Notes under the pieces: model-generated
The model's database searches: none
What the model was told of the DNA's origin: nothing
The model's input: only the letters and a program-made list of their open reading frames with translations
Assembly: GCF_040412425.1 (NCBI RefSeq)
Contig: NC_089755.1
Location: 56,119,298-56,183,297 of the forward strand
Direction of reading: 5' to 3'
DNA from: Macrobrachium rosenbergii
Lineage: Eukaryota; Arthropoda; Malacostraca; Decapoda; Palaemonidae
Length of the DNA stretch: 64,000 bases
In this document: in pieces, positions 43,140-54,479 of the stretch
Position numbering within the stretch: position 1 is the stretch's first letter
Layout: every line of letters begins with the position of its first letter
Position numbers and translations under genes: made by a program

Positions 43140-43425
43140 ATTCAGTGAGTTTGTCTATCAAGTTTGAAATCTATTCTTTCATTGTTCCAGATCTTAGAAG
43201 CTAAATCTGTCTTATTTTTCCTCTGCAGAATCTATACTGCTTCCATTTCACAAATCACAAATCCAGGAGTCATACGATTCATCTTCAGTGAGTTTTTCAT
43301 TTTTAAACTCTATCTTTCTCTGTTCCAGGTCATACACGTTAAAACTGTCTTATTTTTCATTTTGCAGAATCTGTTCTGCTTTTATTTCTCAAAACACAGA
43401 ACCAGGAATCGTTCCAAGTCACAGA
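43140..43425. repeat. Two-copy duplication, about 140 bp
   Basis: TTCAGTGAGTTT, TTTGAAATCTATTCTTTC / TTTAAACTCTATCTTTCTC, TGTTCCAG, TGTCTTATTTTTC, TGCAGAATCT, CTGCTT and ATTTC recur at 140-bp spacing. The 129-codon frame at 43164-43553 runs through both copies and is probably not coding. Confidence 0.8.
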
Positions 43426-43787
43426 CGGTTCCGTTTGGTTACTCAAATATATCCACAAGCGATCTCACATTTGACAGCATAAGCCACAGGACCCAGAAAG
43501 GGTACAGAGAAAGGATGAAACGCTTTCGTCATGCCTTCATAATCCTAAGATAATCCTAAGAAATAAATACCACTCTCTCACTTCAATAGGAAAAGGCATT
43601 TCACGCCCACTGGAAACGAAAAAAAACTGTTCAAGTGAGACATTCGGTGGCAGAAAACGGTCGACCGTGTTTGTGCATTTTGAAATATCAGTTGTTCATT
43701 ATTTTTTTCATCATTTTTTTTTATTTTGCGTGAATGTGAAAAAGAGGACATGAATATGCCGATGCAAAATTATCCAAGCGAGAGAGA

Positions 43788-43789
<2 letters not shown>

Positions 43790-43842
<53 letters not shown>
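43790..43842. repeat. (CT)n microsatellite
   Basis: About 25 CT units. Confidence 0.97.
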
Positions 43843-43844
<2 letters not shown>

Positions 43845-43949
43845 CAGAGTCTATACCTGCCCCAGATAAAGCAGATTCTGAATAATTCCCATACATTCAA
43901 GTCAAAGCAACCTTGTAAACGAATTACACCTATTATTCTATATTTAACA

Positions 43950-43950
43950 G

Positions 43951-43991
<41 letters not shown>

Positions 43992-44110
43992 AAAGATGAA
44001 CCCCATTCATATGGAACAAGCCCACCACATGGGGCCACTGACTCAAAATTCAAGCTTCCAGAGAATATCATGGTGTCCTTTACAAAGAACCAACAGAAGC
44101 TAATAGAAAA
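43950..44110 (-). mobile_element. 3' end fragment of the non-LTR retrotransposon with (ATT)n tail
   Basis: (ATT)n at 43951-43989, then CAAAAGATGAACCCCATTCA, TATGGAACAAGCCCACCACA, TGGGGCCACTGACTCAAAAT, TCAAGCTTCCAGAGAATATC and ATGGTGTCCTTT. It reads in the minus orientation with its tail abutting, like 29383-29970, but lacks the coding end. Confidence 0.75.
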
Positions 44111-44330
44111 CGCGTTGCCTATTAAAAATAAAAAATAGCGAATGCATAATGGAGAACGAGCCTTATTAGCATACCCCTAATAAATTTCTCTCGGGCAATT
44201 TATTTCCCGGAGATTACACGCGGAGATGCGTCGTCAGAATTGTAAAACGGATCATATATCGAAGGCTGCGACTTTGATAAACCTCTTTGTTCTTTCGCGC
44301 GACGCCAATTACGGGAGTTAGATGACAAGC

Positions 44331-44333
<3 letters not shown>

Positions 44334-44397
<64 letters not shown>

Positions 44398-44515
44398 ACG
44401 GAGCTGATTAGATGATTGTCATTTGATTTCGTTCAGTCTTCTTCTTCTTCTTCTTCTTCTTCTTCTTCTTCTTCTTCTTCTTCTTCTTCTTCTTCTTCTT
44501 CTTCTTCTTCTTCTT
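44334..44515. repeat. (CT)n and (TTC)n microsatellites
   Basis: About 29 CT units (44334-44391), a 45-bp spacer, then about 26 TTC units (44437-44515). Confidence 0.97.
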
Positions 44516-44544
44516 GAGACTTTTCTTGTGAGTTGAACCACTGA

Positions 44545-45068
44545 CGTTCTGTCCCCTATCTTCCCGTTATTCTGTTCCTTATTTTGCCGTTATTCCGTCC
44601 ATTAGTTTCCCGTTATTTTGTCCTTATTTACCCGTTATTCTGTCCTTAGTTTCCCGTGATTCTGTCCTTTATTTTGCTGTTATTCCGTTCCTTATTTTGC
44701 CGTTATTCCGTTCCCTGTTTTGCTGTTATTCTGGTCCTTATACTCCAGTGATTCTCTCCCTTATTTTCCGGGCATTCTTTTTCTTATTTTCCCGTGATCC
44801 TGTCCCTTGTTTTCCTGTCGTTCTTTCCCTTATTTTCCCGTTATGCTGTCCATTATTTTCCCGTTATTCCGTCCCTTATTTTCCCGTTATGATGTACATT
44901 ATTTTCCCGTTATTCCGTCCCTTATTTTCCCGTTATTATGTCCATTATTTTCCCGTGATTCTCCCTTATTTTCCCGTTATTCCGTCCCTTACTTCCTGTC
45001 ATTCCTTCCATTATTTTCCCGTTATTCTTTCCCTTATTTCCCCGTCTTTCTGCCCCTTATTTGCCCGT
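44545..45068 (+). repeat. Minisatellite, about 23-bp unit x 22
   Basis: The unit is TTATTTTCCCGTTATTCCGT plus CCC, with variants CTGTCC, TGATTC and TTGCCG. The open frames across it (44697-45116, 44807-45139) read FPVIPSLIFPLF-like repeats and are products of the array. Confidence 0.95.
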
Positions 45069-45278
45069 ACGCCACTGGTATCGTCGAGCAAAAAAGTAAT
45101 ATCGACAGAAATGTAACTCAGAAAAACGAGAGCGGGTAGCGTGTCGGGCTGCGTCTTGGAAGTAGAGCATCATCCGAATGACGCCTATCGGTGCCAAGAT
45201 GCAATCGCGGATTTGGGCATGCATAACAGTGCCCCTGAATGCCCCCTTCATCATTTATGGTTCCAGTTGAACATGGCT
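45069..45278. other. Unique DNA, no gene seen
   Basis: No supported gene. Confidence 0.5.

Positions 45279-45280
<2 letters not shown>

Positions 45281-45339
<59 letters not shown>
45281..45339. repeat. (GA)n microsatellite
   Basis: About 29 GA units, one of the few GA-oriented tracts. Confidence 0.97.
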
Positions 45340-45343
<4 letters not shown>

Positions 45344-45384
45344 TCGAACGCTAATGAGAAACCTAAGCTGAGGTCATCTTCTCT

Positions 45385-45695
45385 TGAGTCTAGATTTTTG
45401 TGATCTGTGTTAGGATCTTGTGTGGATTGGGGGCGAGGAGGGGGTGTAGGAGGAGGTGTAGGAGGTTGAGGAGGTTTAGGGGGAGGTGTAGGAGGTGTAG
45501 GGGGAGGTACAGGGGAGGAGGAATAAGTGTAAGAGGTCCTCTGAGTCTAGATTTTGGTGGATCTGCGTCAGAATCGTGTGTGGATTTGGGGAGAGGAGGG
45601 GTAGAAGGTGGAGGAGGTAGAGAAGGTGTAGGAGGAGGTATAGGAGATGTAGTGGGAGGAGGAGGAGGAAGAGGAGGGGGGGAGGAAGCCCCCTC
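45385..45695. repeat. G-rich (GGTGTAGGA)n-type repeat in a two-copy duplication
   Basis: GAGTCTAGATTTT, GGAT(C/T), GTGTGGATT(T)GGGG and GGTGTAGGAGGAGGT-type units occur in two tandem blocks of about 155 bp. Pro-rich (minus) and Gly/Arg-rich (plus) frames are artefacts. G-run density makes G-quadruplexes possible. Confidence 0.8.
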
Positions 45696-46007
45696 GACAG
45701 GAGCCCATGGCATGTTGATGCTTTACACGAACTGCATTCTCAGCGTCCCCAGCATTGTACGTGAGACTATGGCCTCGCAATTAAACGGGATGAAAAGCAA
45801 GTAATTATTAGTGTATATTGAGGTAACTGGGTGGGTTGGGGGAGGGGAGGGGGAGGAGATTGGAAGGGGGTGGAGAAGGGTGGGGAGGAAGGGTTAGGTG
45901 GGGAGAAGGGCAGGCGAGAAATGCGGACTGGAAAAATTTCAAGAGAGAGATAAAAGCGAGAGATGAAAGGGACATTAAAGAAGTGAGAACGGCTAAGATG
46001 GGAATGC

Positions 46008-46083
46008 AGAAGAAGAAGAAGAAGAAGAAGAAGAAGAAGAAGAAGAAGAAGAAGAAGAAGAAGGAGGAGGAGGAGGAGAAGAG
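46008..46083. repeat. (GAA)n-(GGA)n microsatellite
   Basis: About 18 AAG units followed by GGA units, after a G-rich stretch (45830-45910). Confidence 0.95.
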
Positions 46084-46264
46084 GGAATGAAAAAAGAACA
46101 CACACATTAGGTATTCATCTTTTTTTTCTGAAAAGTGGTCGTCTCTAAGTTAATGGACCACTTACGCTGCATGCCTCTGTAATTTAAGGAGTTATCTATC
46201 TGTACCTTTCTGGTAATGAGAATTACTCTGATAATTGTTTGCTCTTAATTCCGATATTTCGTGG

Positions 46265-46265
<1 letters not shown>

Positions 46266-46326
<61 letters not shown>
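46266..46326. repeat. (CT)n microsatellite
   Basis: About 30 CT units. Confidence 0.97.
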
Positions 46327-46330
<4 letters not shown>

Positions 46331-46770
46331 ATTTTACTCCTTAAGTCACTTGCATCTTTTCCAAGGGATTTTTATTCCATCCTTTGAATCAACTTAAAAT
46401 TGTTTGCCCTCTTTCCCACAGACTATCAGATACAAGAGTGATTTACTCTTTGTTTACCTTTTGTTTCCTCTTCTTCATTTCTTGACTGACCTCTCTAGCT
46501 TCTAAAGACTTAAGTTGTTTTCAAAAAGACGAAAAGATGAAGCCTTTTGAACCCAATCATCGGCACATTTCATGAGCATCAGTTTAGATATTGTTGCTGT
46601 AGCTAGGATGAATAATAACCTTTCATGCAGAGCAGTACAAGGAGACGAAGGATGACCATGGCAATCCTACACGTAAATGGTTATTATTGACCGCTGAGCT
46701 AAGCAAGACATAGTACCAGTCTCGTCCGCAGCAGTTATAAAGGCATTTCAGAAGTAGGCCTAAGTCAGAG
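46327..46770. other. Unique DNA, no gene seen
   Basis: One TAGGCCTA near 46756. No supported gene. Confidence 0.5.
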
Positions 46771-46774
46771 CACC

Positions 46775-46985
46775 AGTATTGAAAAAATTATTGTGCTGTG
46801 TGCATGGGTCTAAAACAGCGTGGAGCTGGACGCACACACACACACACACACACACAGTACGAGTAACTATATTCGGAAAAATGTACGTGCTTTGTGCATA
46901 GGTCTAAAAGAGAGTGGGTCTGGTGCACACACGAACTTACTTACACACTCACAACGCACACACACGCACGCACACACACATCAAT
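46775..46985. repeat. Two-copy duplication, about 88 bp, with (AC)n tracts
   Basis: Copies share TGTGCTGTGTGCATGGGTCT / GTGCTTTGTGCATAGGTCTA, AAAACAGCGTGGAGCTGG / AAAGAGAGTGGGTCTGG and (AC)n (46831-46856, 46955-46980). Confidence 0.75.
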
Positions 46986-47930
46986 CACGATTGACTGTCA
47001 CTCTGACAATGACGAATTAGACTCAGTAAAACACACAGAGCAGAAAAAAAGCATAAATTCAATTGTTCCGATTACGAGAGAAGGAGTTATAATCCCACGA
47101 AATTTGGCTTGGAGATTATCGGAGCGTAACTGTTCAATTTTGAATTGTCCGATTGTTTTTTAATGGATTATACAAATTCTGTTATATTTTATTTATCTAA
47201 TTATATATTCCACTGTTTCCTTTATCGTATTATGGCTTTTATTTGCATTGATATTATTCACTTCACAGACAATCAGAATGATAAGCAAGTGATCAGCAAA
47301 GATTTAAAAAAAAACCTTAGACCCACATTCTGCATTATAATTCAAAATATTCATGGAAACCTTTTAGGCACTGTTTTGCAAGTGTCTTGTAAGTTAAATC
47401 AGTTAAAATATACAAAATTTAATATTTAGGACATCGTTGCAGCAGAGACTTCGCCACGAGAAGCTGTTTAACGTCAGAGCTCTAGAATTTAGGCAATTGG
47501 AACTTCTTTGCTCTTAAGTCAGTTTTCAAAGAGTATAACGACTACGAATCGTTAAGGTGTGACGCAGGAACTAGAATCTAAGGAAACAATTAAAATAGGA
47601 AAGAATATTCAGAGGCTAGGGCAGATGAATAGTAGTGTCGTGTGTCAAACATAGGCCTATGTCGAGTCTCTACGTGAGAAGATAGATCGCATCACTTTTT
47701 CAACAATTCCTAGGCGCATGCGCGCGTGCGACGCTGTCATTATCACAGTAGAAAGGAGAATTTTAACGTATAAACTTTAACGTATCTTCAGCGTTCTGCT
47801 AAAATGCTCACCCAAGTTTTTTTTTTAAGCAAAAATGAAAAATTTTTATTCTCTCGCCATGCTAGAGAATAAAGATTCCTGGCCCCTTTCGCCAAACAGG
47901 AACTCAGCGTCCTTTCACTCTCGTCAAACC
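46986..47930. other. Unique DNA, no gene seen
   Basis: AT-rich. The frame at 47145-47429 (94 codons, non-ATG start) has no domain or splice support. GCATGCGCGCGTGCG lies near 47716. Confidence 0.45.
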
Positions 47931-47931
47931 C

Positions 47932-47935
<4 letters not shown>

Positions 47936-47995
<60 letters not shown>
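47936..47995. repeat. (CT)n microsatellite
   Basis: About 29 CT units. Confidence 0.97.
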
Positions 47996-47997
<2 letters not shown>

Positions 47998-48134
47998 TTA
48001 AAAATGTCTGCCTTTGACGCTGTCACCACACTGAGGCCAACCCCAGCGCGGTTTCAACTGAACCCTCGTTTAGTTCAAGACGTTGACAATTTAATTTCTG
48101 TATCTCGTCACGCTGTCAAAGTTATCTTTCCAGG

Positions 48135-48181
48135 TTTCTTCTTCTTCTTCTTCTTCTTCTTCTTCTTCTTCTTCTTCTTCG
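48135..48181. repeat. (TTC)n microsatellite
   Basis: About 15 TTC units. An 84-codon frame (48004-48258) crosses it and encodes a poly-Phe run, so it is not credible as a gene. Confidence 0.95.
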
Positions 48182-48429
48182 TTGGGTTCGAGATGTGGAC
48201 CCGGGAATCCTTTCCTCCCCTCGTCACGTTCAGGGAATTCAAGTTTAAAAGGGGGTAGGGGAGAAAGGGTGGTAATTACTCAACGTCACTCAAAAGCCCC
48301 TGAAGCCAAACCATTTCCCGAAAGAAGAAGATATATAACAGATTTGCCGGAGTTCGAGAGTCGACTCGTCTACACGAAATCTTTCCTCGTGAGGTTTTTT
48401 TTTTTTTTCCTCACGCTAATTCCAGCGAG

Positions 48430-48550
48430 ATTTTGGAAAATTTAATTAATGAGGTGAGGGCGGGAAACACGGATGCGGTCGTGGGTGTATTTATCACCGT
48501 TTACCCAAAAATAATTAGGTAATTGTGCTGCTAAATATCAGAGGAGAAAA
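48430..48550. promoter_or_regulatory. Mixed GC/TAAT island, possible regulatory DNA
   Basis: TTTAATTAATGAGG, a GC-rich patch (GTGAGGGCGGGAAACACGGA), then AATAATTAGGTAATTGTG, in unique DNA. It resembles the motif island at 38.4 kb. Confidence 0.2.
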
Positions 48551-48663
48551 ATAAGTTAAAAGATAAGGAACTCTTCTACAAAATGCCAGCGGACGAAATT
48601 GAGTTATGATAATCAAAAGAATTATCATTAAACGTTTAATAGTAGAGAAGCCATTTTTTCACC

Positions 48664-48664
<1 letters not shown>

Positions 48665-48722
<58 letters not shown>
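48665..48722. repeat. (AAT)n microsatellite, last long one in the window
   Basis: About 19 AAT units. From here to 64000 no dinucleotide or trinucleotide tract longer than about 20 bp occurs. Confidence 0.95.
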
Positions 48723-48723
<1 letters not shown>

Positions 48724-49205
48724 TTATTGAATAAATTTTCATTTTTCACGACTATGTCAAGAGCCCTGATACCATCTTTGAAAAACCATTTTTAATTTCG
48801 AGTTTGTTCAGGTAAGTTCTGTACCTAGGTTGAATAGTCCCATAGCTGGACAGGAGAGAGTTTTTATATATTTATTTATTAATTTATTTTGCTTTAGCTG
48901 TGACACATCAAGAAGTATTACTTTGAGGGCCACTACAAACACTTTCCAGAATCTCGACAACTGCGTAAAATATACTAGTGTCTTCTTCTTCCCGTGGTCT
49001 CGAAGAGAGAGAGACCATGGGTCTTTCCAGTCAAGTCCTGTCATTAGGCTCATATAGTTGGCGTTCTTCTACGATGAAAGGAAATGAAATCTTTGAACGA
49101 TGACAATATGTCGAGAAGATATATTTCTCGTAGAGTACCTTATATTTTCCATTTTTCTATCTTTTTTTTCGGTCTGTGATCAAATTGCTTCCGCCGCTAT
49201 TAGTT
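48723..49205. other. Unique DNA, no gene seen
   Basis: No supported gene. 49000-49015 has a short GAGAGAGAGACC. Confidence 0.5.
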
Positions 49206-49209
49206 GGCG

Positions 49210-49400
49210 TACGCTTGGAGACGAAGCTAAATCACTGCTAAGTATTTCAAGATCTTCTTAAGAATTTGTATAGGAAATAAACTGAATTTTATCAGTATTA
49301 CAAATTATCTAGTAACATGCTGTCAAGATATTTTCAAATTCACCACTAAATACCTCGGGATCTTCCTAAGAATTTGTATAAGAAACGAACAGATTTATTT
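49210..49400. repeat. Two-copy duplication, about 130-bp spacing
   Basis: AATCACTGCTAAGTATTTCA, AGATCTTCTTAAGAATTTGT and ATAGGAAATAAAC recur as CACCACTAAATACCTCGGGA, TCTTCCTAAGAATTTGTATA and AGAAACGAAC. Confidence 0.75.
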
Positions 49401-50600
49401 TTCAGCACCTTTACAATCTTCCAATCTCCTTATCTTGCCACATTTAGGAAATTGGAGATTTCTTATGGCACATGTACAATCACAGCTTGCAATATTCTTT
49501 CCGTGATACGTCGTCATTAAACCCAGCCCACACTCGCAATGGCTATTTTGGACCAAAGGAAATGGCAGCCTCAGCATACATTTCGACATTCTCTCTCGGT
49601 CGTACAAAAAAAAATTCATGTCGAAATCTACATACATATGTACAGTAGTCACCCAACCGTGCCCTTACTAGACGCCTTCACGCCCACGCTTGGGCGCCCG
49701 TCAACTCTCAAATTCCATTCACCCCCTTAAAATATTTTTAACACTCTCCAGGAAACCCAAGGTGCGTTTCAAAAGCAAGCAAGAAAACATCGTCGAAGGT
49801 AAGACTTATAGCGAAGGAAATGGCTGCTTGCGTTCCCCTCTCTCCCCACCCACCCAAAAAAAATCGCCGGAAACTGGGGCCAGTCAGCCCTCTATGGCGT
49901 TAAAACTTTCAATGACAAGAATACGTCACTTTTCTTCGAACGAAAAGTCCCTTACTGACGTCACTTAGGTCTATACAGATTTTCTACAGACCTGACGATG
50001 CAATTTCACTATAAAGGGGACACTTCACTTTATATTTATTTTCCAAACTTACAAGTCTTCTTTGGACGCAAAATTTCCTAGTGACATCACATTATACAAG
50101 TACTTGTATAATATATATAGGTTCAATTCACTTATAACTATAAATCATATAAATTCTCTAATTAAATTTTCTGCATAAATTTCTGAGAACTATGTTGATA
50201 AACTGTCATCATCAAAATAGGCGTACTCACGAACAAACTGAACTTCTTCACCGTTGAATATAGGCCTACGTCGTGATGGAAAGATCATTTTAATTCACTT
50301 ATCAAATTTATTACGTTTTATTTAGCAAATTCATCGATCTCCAGCAATCCAAAGACGTCTAATAGGGAAGCCCATCTAATATAGTTACCCCCTTAAACTC
50401 GTTTTCTCTGGATCGTGCTAAAGCTTCAAAGAGTGTCGTAATGGTAACTACGATAAAAATAATTGTTCGTACTTATTTCTGCGTAGTCTACTTAATTCCA
50501 TTGTAATAGATTAATCTAGAATTATTTGTAAATATTGAATTGTAGGTAATACTGAAGAATGATTAAAGATATGTGCATACATAAATTAGTGAGGTGCATT
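49401..50600. other. Unique DNA, no gene seen
   Basis: A frame at 49690-49968 (92 codons) lacks support. One TAGGCCTA near 50265. Confidence 0.45.
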
Positions 50601-50604
50601 TGAC

Positions 50605-50707
50605 GCATGCGCTTAATTTAATTTCTCGTGTCACCGGCGAAGTGGAACTGTTATCAGCGATGGTGTTTCCATCAACCTTATAAATATCTTTTCGTTGCCT
50701 TCAAAAC
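50605..50707 (+). promoter_or_regulatory. Candidate promoter / first exon with splice donor
   Basis: GACGCATGCGC (50612), close to an NRF1-type site, precedes GC-balanced DNA ending in TTCAAAAC|GTAAGTATG, a strong splice-donor consensus at 50708. The stretch could be the first exon of the + strand transcription unit inferred downstream. No TATA box is obvious. No transcript evidence is available. Confidence 0.25.
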
Positions 50708-50985
50708 GTAAGTATGATAATTTATTACGATTTAATATTTAATATAATTACGTAAATTGCATTAATTTGCATATAAACAGATATTAAAAGTACGTACGGC
50801 GTATTTAACGCGTTTATGCCCGGCGAAGTGAAACTGTTATCAGCGATAATACTTCCATCAACTCTGAAATTGTCTTTTTTTACCATCAAAACATAATTAT
50901 GCTAATTTACTACAAAACTATATTTAATAAAGTTACGTAAATGTCATTAATTGCGTAGATACGGTATTAAAAGTATTTTCAATCA
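50625..50985 (+). repeat. Two-copy duplication of the candidate first exon, about 190 bp
   Basis: Copies share CCGGCGAAGTG(G)AACTGTTA, TCAGCGAT, TTTCCATCAAC/CTTCCATCAAC, TCAAAAC, TAATTTA(T/C)TAC, TTACGTAAAT and GATATTAAAAGTA/GGTATTAAAAGTA. The donor GTAAGTATG of copy 1 reads ATAATTATG in copy 2, so only one copy keeps the splice signal. Confidence 0.8.
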
Positions 50986-50999
50986 AAACGAACTGACTG

Positions 51000-52250
51000 A
51001 ATGACTACCAAATGTAAACAATGTCTGACATCTACAAAGCCTGTCATTTTCACAGCTCCATTTCTCCTGATATTTACTAGTATTTTTCCATTGTAAGTAT
51101 TATTTCCCCATCTATATTTTACTTAAGAGTCAAAAAGTTGCTTATATTAATATCTGGGAAGGTTAAATATACGGAAGAGTGTCTTAAAGTTGCTTGTAAT
51201 CATATTACTCTACAGGCCTGTGTTATACAGCATCCTACGATAGCATATTGAGAATTTCTTATTCATTCATACATAGACTAGTCCTGTTACAGTATAGGCT
51301 AGGACACAGGCCTATAATATACTGTAGCCTATAATATTAAGAGATATTTTATTCACATTAAACTGTAGGTCTACGACATGGCTCTGAGAATTCCCTTAAT
51401 TAATCCAGGCCCATAAATGAAACAGTTCAGAATAAACGAGTTAATATTCCCATTCCACATTCACTTTAACTTATAATTGGTGTATGTACCCTTACCTAGT
51501 ATAATTGTAGGGTATCTAACATAGCAGGCCTGACATGGTATACCAAAGCTTAGCCTTACTGCACCTTACATGATCTCGCCTTACTGGGCTCATTCTAACC
51601 AAATTTGACACCACGGCCACTTCCATGAGTGCCATGTTGAGTGCCAGCCCCATGGGAACGAGACAAAAGATGGTATTATCTTGGTAACAGCAAATATCTG
51701 ATAGATTGTAGTATGGTTTTTTGCATTAAACACATTAAAAAGGGTTTGCGAGCACAGCTTAGTGTACAAACTCCAGTATTAAACTGTGGCAATAAAGTAA
51801 AGTGATACCCCAAACTCAACTGTTATGCTTTGTCTGGTACCTAAGTCAAGCTCACTTGCTTTGTGGTACCAGTCTGTATCTCTGTACTCAGGTCACATTA
51901 ATGGCATGATTTATTGCGACATTCCTTCATGATTTTTCGTGAAATTGACTGCCGTAAGTATGAGGGTAGAGAGGATTTTGGAAGTGAAAACTTCCCCTTG
52001 AGGTTTGCTTTAATTGTCACAATGGCAGGCTACTGCAATTCATGAAAACAAACATAACGGTAATTTGCATTTAACTATACGTTCTGTTTTGATGCCTGTA
52101 CTTTGAAGTGCAAGAAAATGTTTCACATGCAGAAATGGTTGTTGTATATTGAGTAACAAAAAACAATTCAAGTGATGTATTACTAAACAGAGCTCATGAA
52201 AGGTCAGTCATTTTTATAATTGAACAATTGTAAATACATATATCTTTCAT
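51000..52250. other. Unique T-rich DNA, possibly intronic
   Basis: No repeat, frame or RNA gene. It lies between the donor at 50708 and the acceptor at 52254, so an intron is possible. Confidence 0.3.
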
Positions 52251-52255
52251 TGCAG

Positions 52256-52344
52256 GTAGATGTGATTCATCGGCTGACTTGAACTTCACTCCATTATAGT
52301 ACTAGAAGATAAATATATATTAACCGGAACTGAAAGGGACTTCA
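52256..52344 (+). ncRNA. Putative non-coding exon, 89 nt
   Basis: Bounded by ATCTTTCATTGCAG| and |GTAAGTAATC, a good acceptor and donor. All three frames contain stops, so it would be a 5' UTR or long non-coding RNA exon. This is inferred from splice consensus only. Confidence 0.3.
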
Positions 52345-52539
52345 GTAAGTAATCAAATTCTTTTCTTAATTATTATATGTGCCTTAATTTCACGCAAAAA
52401 ATACTAGATTTAGGATAAATGAAAAGTAATATGCTTTTACAGTACAGTAGTAAACTAAAATGAGCCATCATTTTTGTTATATGCAAGCCATGTTCTGTCA
52501 CCTCAAATGCAATAATTATTTTTTCTTCCTGTTTCATAG

Positions 52540-52680
52540 GTTGCCGAGGTGTCGAGAGGTTCTCTTCTAGGAATCATTCTTGGGTCTCGTCATTTTCTCA
52601 CATTTTCATCCATCAACATGGCCACATTAACTGACTTTTTAACTTCTTGCATTCCTATAGTTAGAAAAGACTATTAAGAT
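52540..52680 (+). ncRNA. Putative exon start with a 19-codon frame
   Basis: A strong acceptor, TTTTTTCTTCCTGTTTCATAG, ends at 52539. Downstream, ATCAACATGGCC begins a 19-codon frame, MATLTDFLTSCIPIVRKDY, at 52617. I see no donor closing this exon, so the 3' boundary is arbitrary. Coding is unproven. Confidence 0.25.
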
Positions 52681-53783
52681 TAACTTTAAGAGTTTTTCCT
52701 ACATGCATTTTTACAGGTAGTAAAATAATGTTCTTTTACCCTTCAGGTCTTTTCTAATGCTATTTGTATAGCTGACAGGGTATAGGGAATTTTACTCTGG
52801 TCAATTTAAGTTCATGAGTTTTTAAAAGCCAGGACACAGATACAAATATTTTCTTACCTGAATTCCCAAGAGAAAACCTCCCGACACATCTACTGCCCAG
52901 CTGGAAGTTGGCACAATGCCCATGCAAGCTTTTGGTAGACAGAATCCACCTTGGTCAAGAATGACAGGATGTCTTGTGATTCAGCATCAGCATATCAAGA
53001 ACCATCTTTGGCTATTCTGAACAGTTAATGGTATGGTCCTTTTTATTTTATTGTTGGTTCGTTTTCCAACCATGTCAGACATTTTTAGTTAGATTTTTAT
53101 CAGGAACTAATATTAAAGATTTATGCAACTGTGGGCTGGTTATTGCATTATAGAACAAAAAGTGAAAGTATCTTTTATTCTTACTTCCTAATAAGATTTC
53201 AAATTGTTGCTTTGCAGTAATGTTTTAACAGACTTATGACGGTGAATGATTACTGAGTGTGAACTATAGGGCATTAGTGATTACACCAGTAGATGAGACT
53301 GTGTTTAGTTAGGGGTTATTTCTCTCCTTCATCCGTAATTTTACTTCAAATAAGACGAAGTTCCTGTTACTGACTTATTTATTGAATGTAAGATCTTTTC
53401 CATTACCAATTCATGATTTCCAGTACCCTTTCTGTTTTGGTTTTAATACTGAGTTGATATAAATGCTGCTGTTCTTTGATTTGAGTTTGACCTAAGCTTC
53501 AGGTATGGTGATTGGTACATTTGAGTACCTACTTACTTCTGTTTTTGGACTTTTAGTTATAAATCATGTATTTACTGCAATGAATTGTAGATAAACCCTT
53601 ATTTAAACATTTGGCTCTTCTTATACGAAGTTAATGATTATGACGAGACTTTGTCGAGGCTTATAATGGAGGACATGAGAAGTTTGTTGGACATTTCGTT
53701 TGCTCAGTAGTTTTGTTGTTTGGAAGTGTGCGAGGAGCTTTTTTGAGTATGTGATGGGCATTACTTATAAATCTGTAGACTGC

Positions 53784-54060
53784 TTCAGCAGGGAACTTCA
53801 TATCTACTTATTCACAATCCAGAAACCAAGAAAATAAATGCCAATTATATGAGCTGAACAGTCCAAAAGCCTATGCTTTCACTCTGATGAGAGTGCTGAC
53901 AGACGAGACCTTTTCATCCAGCTGGTTCAAAAGGACCCATATCCTGCCAAAATCACTTAAAAGATGTACACTATCCTCCTCCTCCTTTGAGTGTACCTTT
54001 CCAAATTCAAGAGGCTTTGTTTTTCAAATGAAAAGTGTATTACAGAACAATTCAGAATGA
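53784..54060 (+). other. Stop-free stretch without an early ATG, about 93 codons
   Basis: After TAG near 53778 one frame is open to TGA near 54058 (TASAGNFISTYSQSRNQENK ... QMKSVLQNNSE). It starts beside an acceptor-like GCTTCAGCAG|GG at about 53791. No donor is obvious and I recognise no domain. It may be chance. Confidence 0.2.
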
Positions 54061-54153
54061 TCTTTAGGACAATTTTTAATCATGATTATAGTAATTCTAA
54101 ATTATCAGGTAATTAATATCAAAATTAATTTATTTTTTCTGTCTTTATTTCAG

Positions 54154-54226
54154 GATATTGCAGGAGTCCCTACCATCATGAAGGTACAGCTGTTCGGATG
54201 CGATAACAATTGTAAAACTTTAGGAG
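54154..54226 (+). ncRNA. Putative 73-nt exon carrying a 17-codon frame
   Basis: Bounded by TTTTTTCTGTCTTTATTTCAG| and GGAG|GTATGTTGC. An ATG at 54178 opens MKVQLFGCDNNCKTLG. If spliced to the acceptor at 54479 (CTTCCTCCTGAACAG|GTTAACC), the next codons are GGT TAA and the peptide ends after 17 residues. Two Cys and an Asn pair are its only features. Alternative donor: AAG|GTACAG at 54183. Long non-coding RNA or a micropeptide both fit. Confidence 0.3.
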
Positions 54227-54479
54227 GTATGTTGCATTTCTCTATATGATTTTTTTTCCTTTGATACTAGGTTTGACAGTGTGTAAATTTAATATATTTG
54301 CCAATGGTGCTGTTTACTACAACTGATTATTGAGGCAGATGACTAAAGACTGAATACTGTGTCATTTATCTCAGAGATGCTAAGACTTCAAATTTGCCTG
54401 ATAGTGGAGATTAACGTTTTATTGCGTACATGGTATGACATGTTCTTACGACTTACTTTCTGTTCTTCCTCCTGAACAG

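Noticed and set aside
43164..43553. 129-codon frame with aromatic-rich product
   Set aside because: It runs through a two-copy non-coding duplication and has no domain.
44697..45139. 139- and 110-codon frames resembling a membrane protein
   Set aside because: Both read through the 23-bp minisatellite in different phases; the hydrophobic pattern is the repeat.
47145..47429. 94-codon frame
   Set aside because: Non-ATG start, AT-rich DNA and no recognisable domain or exon boundaries.
53890..53925. CTGATGAG...CGAGAC, reminiscent of a hammerhead ribozyme core
   Set aside because: The would-be stem II does not pair and the GAAA core reads GAGA, so it cannot form the conserved fold. A similar word near 19342 also fails.
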